Assembly: GCF_036985595.1 (NCBI RefSeq)
Contig: NZ_BTPU01000067.1
Span: forward strand, 17,423-81,422
DNA length: 64,000 nucleotides
Origin: Vallitalea maricola
GTDB lineage: Bacteria > Bacillota > Clostridia > Lachnospirales > Vallitaleaceae
Direction of reading: 5' to 3'
Translations under genes and position numbers: made by a program
Notes under the pieces: generated by a model
The model's database searches: none
The model's input: only the letters and a program-made list of their open reading frames with translations
What the model was told of the DNA's origin: nothing
Shown: positions 60,356-64,000 of the stretch, piece by piece
How positions within the stretch are numbered: the first letter of the stretch is position 1
Layout: the number at the start of each line of letters is the position of its first letter

Positions 60356-60790
60356 TTATATATCTAAATTCCAAATGCTTAATTGTCCCTTAGCAGGTAT
60401 TGGATTGATTGATTCAATATCTTGTAATATCCATCCATATCTACCTACTTCATAGTTCCCAAAATAAAATTCATAGTTTCCAACTGTATATTGTCTGTCA
60501 CCTTCTAGTATTGCACTTCCCTCTTTACTTGCTACCACTTTTGCACAATCCACCAGATTAGCTTTTGCAATAATAACTCCTGTTGGTAGATTCTCTGTAT
60601 TATATCCATTCATATTTAATACTTTTTTTGATATATCCTGATAGCAAAAATCTCTATCAAGCTTTTTACCTGCATGTATGTATATCTCACCACGATAATT
60701 AGTTTTCCATGAACGAGTTTCAATTTTCTTAGCTGCCACTGCTATTAGTGTAGCCCATGGTTGAATTATTGTTATAGCTTTTGATTGCAT
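60356..60790 (-). CDS. ASCH-domain protein
   Basis: 144 residues. 'AITIIQPWATLIAVAAKKIETRSWKTNYRGEIYIHAGKKLD' is the ASCH signature (PUA-like fold, RNA or nucleic acid binding), with 'GVIIAKANLVDC' in the barrel. Frequent in prophages; proposed RNA-binding or regulatory role. GTAGGTGAAG precedes the ATG. Confidence 0.85.
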   Translation of the reverse strand: MQSKAITIIQPWATLIAVAAKKIETRSWKTNYRGEIYIHAGKKLDRDFCYQDISKKVLNMNGYNTENLPTGVIIAKANLVDCAKVVASKEGSAILEGDRQYTVGNYEFYFGNYEVGRYGWILQDIESINPIPAKGQLSIWNLDI

Positions 60791-60834
60791 ATCTTCACCT
60801 ACTTCTTTTTTGTTTCAAATTATTATTAACAAGC

Positions 60835-61494
60835 TTAAATTGCTTTTTCATCTAATTCTTTGTCTTTAGAGTAATTTAATCCATCTTCTCTACCATTTAT
60901 ATAAGAATTATAATCAATCTGCTCTTGGTCAATTCCTTTACCTTTGAAGTTACCTGAGAATCCTTTTTCAATCTCATTATATTTTTTGATAACTGGTACT
61001 GGCATTACTGCGACAAGTGCATATTCCTCTTCATTCTCCTTCTTCATTTTTATTGATTGTTCTTGTAATTTTTTATCAAGTCCTTGTATGAACCCAATGG
61101 CATATGATTTTCTATCAAGTCTTTTTCTTCTACTGGATATATTGATAATATTGACTACTTGCTTATATATTAATGATGTTAATTCAACATCTTCCTCTAA
61201 CCCAAGAAAAATTACTCTATAGCAATTACTTGAATGCCTTAGATATGTTTTACATCTAAAATGTTTAGCTATAACATGAGCAAGAGTCCTTTTCCATGGT
61301 GATCGCATCTTTTCTGTTTCACCTTGAACAACTTTATCTTCTTTTTCTTGTATATCATTCATTGATAATTTATGTTTAGCCATTAGTAATCTAGCTTTTG
61401 CGACTGCTGATTGAGCCTCAAATTCGTTTTGACTCTCTGCTAACCTAAGTAATTTTTGTACTTTCTCTATAATTGATTCTAATTCATTTTGCAT
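60835..61494 (-). CDS. DUF2786-domain phage protein
   Basis: 219 residues. 'IIEKVQKLLRLAESQNEFEAQSAVAKARLLMAKHKLSM' is the DUF2786 N-terminal helical motif, and 'KRTLAHVIAKHFRCKTYLRHSSNCYRVIFLGLEEDVELTSLIYKQV' the following domain. Common in Firmicute phages near replication genes; function unknown. AAAGGAGG precedes the ATG. Confidence 0.8.
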   Translation of the reverse strand: MQNELESIIEKVQKLLRLAESQNEFEAQSAVAKARLLMAKHKLSMNDIQEKEDKVVQGETEKMRSPWKRTLAHVIAKHFRCKTYLRHSSNCYRVIFLGLEEDVELTSLIYKQVVNIINISSRRKRLDRKSYAIGFIQGLDKKLQEQSIKMKKENEEEYALVAVMPVPVIKKYNEIEKGFSGNFKGKGIDQEQIDYNSYINGREDGLNYSKDKELDEKAI

Positions 61495-61589
61495 AAGTAA
61501 TCCTCCTTTATAAAATTAATCTCAAACCTTTCCCTCCCAAGAATTTTGATATATAATAATATCATTATGAATGAAAGGTCTGTTTATTT

Positions 61590-61796
61590 ATGATTATATT
61601 AATATTAATATTTATTGGTTTTATATCTTTTTTTGGTTTACTTTATGCGACTTCATTTTTATCTGCAATATTAGGTTTTACTGGTGACTCAGACCTAGTT
61701 GGTATTTGTTTAATGGGTACAGTAATAATATGTTGTACATACCTAATAATTTCAAAATTAAATGATATCAAAAAGTCTATTGAATCTAATGAGTAA
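61590..61796 (+). CDS. Small membrane protein with CCTYLIISK motif, 68 aa
   Basis: Two membrane segments, then 'GTVIICCTYLIISKLNDIKKSIESNE'. AAAGGTC precedes the ATG. It is a paralogue of the protein at 62111 (shared C-CTYLIISK and following Lys/Asn/Ser helix) and runs opposite to the prophage operon. Function unknown. Confidence 0.55.
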   Translation: MIILILIFIGFISFFGLLYATSFLSAILGFTGDSDLVGICLMGTVIICCTYLIISKLNDIKKSIESNE

Positions 61797-61991
61797 TTCA
61801 TCCAATTCAAGCTGTGATTCCATAAAATTAATTAATGTATAATTGGTCTTGGTAATTCTTACACTTAATAGTGTAGTTGATAGTACCAATATAAAAACAA
61901 TTACTTTTAGATTTCTTACATTTTTTTCATGCTTTTGAACTTGCACTTCAAGAGCATGGATTCTATTTTCAATACTTTTCTCTTCTTCCAA
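61758..61991 (-). CDS. Coiled-coil membrane protein, 77 aa
   Basis: TTG start at 61991 after GGAGGG. Coiled coil 'IENRIHALEVQVQKHEKNVRNLKV', a membrane segment, then a C-terminal helix. XhlA-like in layout but not in the lysis block. Its 3' end overlaps the convergent gene at 61590 by 39 bases. Confidence 0.5.
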   Translation of the reverse strand: MEEEKSIENRIHALEVQVQKHEKNVRNLKVIVFILVLSTTLLSVRITKTNYTLINFMESQLELDELLIRFNRLFDII

Positions 61992-62110
61992 TCCTCACCC
62001 TCCTTTTGAACTCCTTTCAATTTTCTCTATGTACTCTTATAATTTCCCTTCCCACTTATTAGGTTTTAATGTATAATTTATACTATAACTTAGTAGGAGG
62101 TAGTATTGTT

Positions 62111-62353
62111 ATGTTACAAAAATTCATTTTTTTAGTAGTTATTGCTTTCTTTTCTTTTTTTGGTTTAGACCTTCTAGCACAATTAGTAGATATTGCTATG
62201 GGAAATAATCCAATTGATGATGACTTTCATGCAATAATTGTAGTAGGTACTATTGTTATCTGCTGTACATATTTAATTATTTCTAAGATTAATGAGCTTA
62301 AGAATTCTCTACATTCACATGATGACGATGATAATCACAAATCTAATATTTAA
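62111..62353 (+). CDS. Small membrane protein, paralogue of 61590
   Basis: 80 residues from ATG 62111 after GGAGG. Two membrane segments and 'GTIVICCTYLIISKINELKNSL', then a His/Asp tail. The two paralogues flank the coiled-coil gene at 61758. Function unknown; phage exclusion or lysis-related roles are conceivable. Confidence 0.55.
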   Translation: MLQKFIFLVVIAFFSFFGLDLLAQLVDIAMGNNPIDDDFHAIIVVGTIVICCTYLIISKINELKNSLHSHDDDDNHKSNI

Positions 62354-62358
62354 TCCTA

Positions 62359-62637
62359 TTATTCATCACTAAAAGCTACTAACTTCCTCATATTCTCTCT
62401 CTCAAACACTTTATCCCCTGTCATTTTAGCAATACACTCAATCCCCAGTATTGCTATATCTCTGATGTTATCAGCCTTATTAATCCTGATTCTGTACTCT
62501 TCGCTGATTTTGATGTATTTAGCTTCCTCTGCTGATTCTTTGAGGTTATAGAGAGTATGGTCGCAGTACTGAAAATACTTGGAACCATCTTCACCATTCT
62601 TCATTTTTTCTAGTAACATCTTGGTATTTTCTTTCAT
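62359..62637 (-). CDS. Hypothetical phage protein, 92 aa
   Basis: Helical: 'KMKNGEDGSKYFQYCDHTLYNLKESAEEAKYIKISEEYRIRINKAD'. No family recognised. AAGGTGG precedes the ATG, just after the replication protein gene. Confidence 0.6.
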   Translation of the reverse strand: MKENTKMLLEKMKNGEDGSKYFQYCDHTLYNLKESAEEAKYIKISEEYRIRINKADNIRDIAILGIECIAKMTGDKVFERENMRKLVAFSDE

Positions 62638-62640
62638 GCT

Positions 62641-63576
62641 CTAACCACCTTGAGATTCAAGTTCTTGTATTTTATTGAGATACTGAGCTTGAGTTATTTT
62701 TCCTAAGTCCAGTAGATTCTTCAAGTCTAGCTTTTGTTGGAATATCTCGTATTGTTTACCATCCGTCTGCTCATAGTTAATAAAACCACTGACAGGTTTC
62801 TGCTGTTGCTTTGGTTGTGGTTTTGCTCTATTGGCATATGTACCCTCTAGTATCTTGATGGGATTATCGCTCTTGATTAACCAATCAAAGTTACATGAAC
62901 ACCATATCCCATCTCTACCTGATATAAAATCACTTTGCTCTGCCATTTCAAATATTCTATAGAATCTTTCAATGTCTTTATTTACAACCTTTGATTCATA
63001 GAATCTTTTAATAGCTTTTTTACGCTTATCTGTGATTTTCAACACCTTTGGTAAAGAGGTACATGTTTCGTTATACTTATCTACAATCTCCTGATAGATG
63101 TTCTTTTTCTTTTCTGGAACTTCGTCTGGTTCATCTGTTTTTGTATATATATTATTATTACTTGTATTATTATATTTTGTATTACTCTCTTCACAGTTTT
63201 CCGAAGGGGGGTTATCGACTTCTCGAAGGGGGTCTTCGACATTTCGAGGGGGGTCTTCGATATCTGGAAGGGGTACATTATTGTATTCACGATTAAATCC
63301 TTTGTTGGTTACTTTGATTATTCTCTTAATAATCTGTTTGCCATCTTTTATGTATGCTATAGTTATATAACCCTTTGCTTCCAAGGATTTTATAATCTCT
63401 GAGCATCTATTCTTGGATAGACTGAAGAACTTAGCAAAGTGTTCATTCTTTGCATAGCATCCCCCATTATTATCTAATGAGTCTATCTCAACTAGAAATA
63501 TTTTCTCCTGCATAGTTAGATCACTTGATAACCATATATCTTTGGGTATCCATATCCCTTTAAAATCTCTTTCCAT
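62641..63576 (-). CDS. Phage replication initiation protein (helix-turn-helix, DnaD/RepA-like)
   Basis: 311 residues. An N-terminal winged helix ('GIWIPKDIWLSSDLTMQEKIFLVEIDSLDNNGGCYAKNEHFAKFFSLSKNRCSEIIKSLEAKGYI') is followed by a Pro/Glu-rich repeat linker ('DIEDPPRNVEDPPREVDNPP') and a C-terminal domain ('CNFDWLIKSDNPIKILEGTYANR'). Such proteins recruit helicase to the phage origin, which often lies within the gene. GGGGGATTACAC precedes the ATG. Confidence 0.8.
   Translation of the reverse strand: MERDFKGIWIPKDIWLSSDLTMQEKIFLVEIDSLDNNGGCYAKNEHFAKFFSLSKNRCSEIIKSLEAKGYITIAYIKDGKQIIKRIIKVTNKGFNREYNNVPLPDIEDPPRNVEDPLREVDNPPSENCEESNTKYNNTSNNNIYTKTDEPDEVPEKKKNIYQEIVDKYNETCTSLPKVLKITDKRKKAIKRFYESKVVNKDIERFYRIFEMAEQSDFISGRDGIWCSCNFDWLIKSDNPIKILEGTYANRAKPQPKQQQKPVSGFINYEQTDGKQYEIFQQKLDLKNLLDLGKITQAQYLNKIQELESQGG
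63181..63275 (-). repeat. Short tandem repeats in the replication gene
   Basis: Roughly 21-base units around CCCCTTCGA..TCGATAACC encode PPR-x-V-E-D-type peptides. Direct repeats inside a replication initiator are typical of phage origin iterons. Confidence 0.5.
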
Positions 63577-63589
63577 GTGTAATCCCCCT

Positions 63590-63931
63590 CTAATCCTCTT
63601 CGTTTAGGATTAAGTTCTTTAGTTCATTATCTATCTTCTGAACTTGTGTAACTTGCTGTTTATTGTTAAGTGTACCAGTAGCTGCAATAGTCTTAACTGT
63701 TTCATCAGCTTGTACCGAATTATTAGTGCTGCTATTAGTCTTGTCTTTACTTAGTAGTAAATCTAGTTTGTCCTCTATTCTTGTCATGCTTACAGCCATA
63801 TTTCTATATTGTTCATAGAATCTAACCGCTTCACATACGTACTGTGAAGCATTAGATTTATTGTTCAGCAGGTCAAGTATATCTTTGTTGTCCTCATTGA
63901 ATGTGAGTAGTTTCCTTAGCTTATTACTCAT
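63590..63931 (-). CDS. Hypothetical phage protein, 113 aa
   Basis: ATG at 63931 after GGCAGGAG. 'NKLRKLLTFNEDNKDILDLLNNKSNASQYVCEAVRFYEQYRN' resembles ribbon-helix-helix or replication-partner proteins placed before RepA-like genes. C-terminus is low complexity with Asn, Ser and Thr. The prophage continues past the right edge. Confidence 0.55.
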   Translation of the reverse strand: MSNKLRKLLTFNEDNKDILDLLNNKSNASQYVCEAVRFYEQYRNMAVSMTRIEDKLDLLLSKDKTNSSTNNSVQADETVKTIAATGTLNNKQQVTQVQKIDNELKNLILNEED

Positions 63932-64000
63932 AATACTCCTGCCTTCACTAATCCCACTACTTGGAAGCCTTTTACATTCGCCCACTGGGTATCTTGGTTA

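Overview
This window comes from a low-GC Firmicute, most likely an anaerobic clostridium. The support is very AT-rich intergenic DNA, AGGAGG-type ribosome binding sites, TTG starts, and gene families typical of Clostridia (CdaR/GntP/glycerate kinase, DUF6385, DNRLRE, ArpU). The gene order somewhat resembles Vallitalea/Lachnospirales-like genomes, but genus cannot be fixed from sequence alone. No rRNA, tRNA or CRISPR array was seen. Region 1 (1-25.4 kb) is chromosomal. It holds a two-OB-fold SSB-like protein, an MBL-fold hydrolase and a glycerate module (CdaR regulator, GntP permease, glycerate kinase). Two XRE regulators follow. A minus-strand sugar operon encodes AKR, a galactitol-1-P dehydrogenase-like ADH, a GatY-like aldolase, a PfkB kinase, an RbsD/FucU mutarotase and an FGGY kinase, and has its own LacI regulator with palindromic operators. 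Next comes a redox group: MarR, an AhpD-like CxxC protein, a lipoyl-domain/dihydrolipoamide dehydrogenase fusion and lipoate-protein ligase. A sulfatase and several small membrane or regulatory genes end the region. Region 2 (25.4-31.4 kb) is a surface-glycosylation-like cassette on the minus strand: a DNRLRE protein, a DUF6385 protein with four nearly identical 25-residue repeats, and two large glycosyltransferases. Decayed copies of one terminator plus deacetylase 3' end lie on both sides. Region 3 (32-64 kb, continuing past the right edge) is a large minus-strand prophage. From right to left it holds replication and accessory genes, an ArpU-type late regulator, a small tyrosine recombinase, and terminase. 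A lambda-like head follows (GpA terminase, portal, ClpP/S49 protease-scaffold, decoration protein D, capsid E). The contractile tail is P2-like (sheath, tube, chaperone with a probable -1 frameshift, tape measure, X, D, V, U, W, J, I, fibre). The lysis genes come last. Between tail fibre and lysis genes sits the most unusual part: a translationally coupled cassette encoding a 31-cysteine C-X2/X3 repeat protein, two small accessory proteins and a radical SAM/SPASM enzyme. It reads like a RiPP-type peptide modification system carried in the phage late operon. The lysis end also carries a polymorphic toxin with an RNase A-like C-terminus and its immunity protein. Around these cargo genes lie decayed duplicates of neighbouring phage genes, which suggests repeated recombination at both cargo sites.
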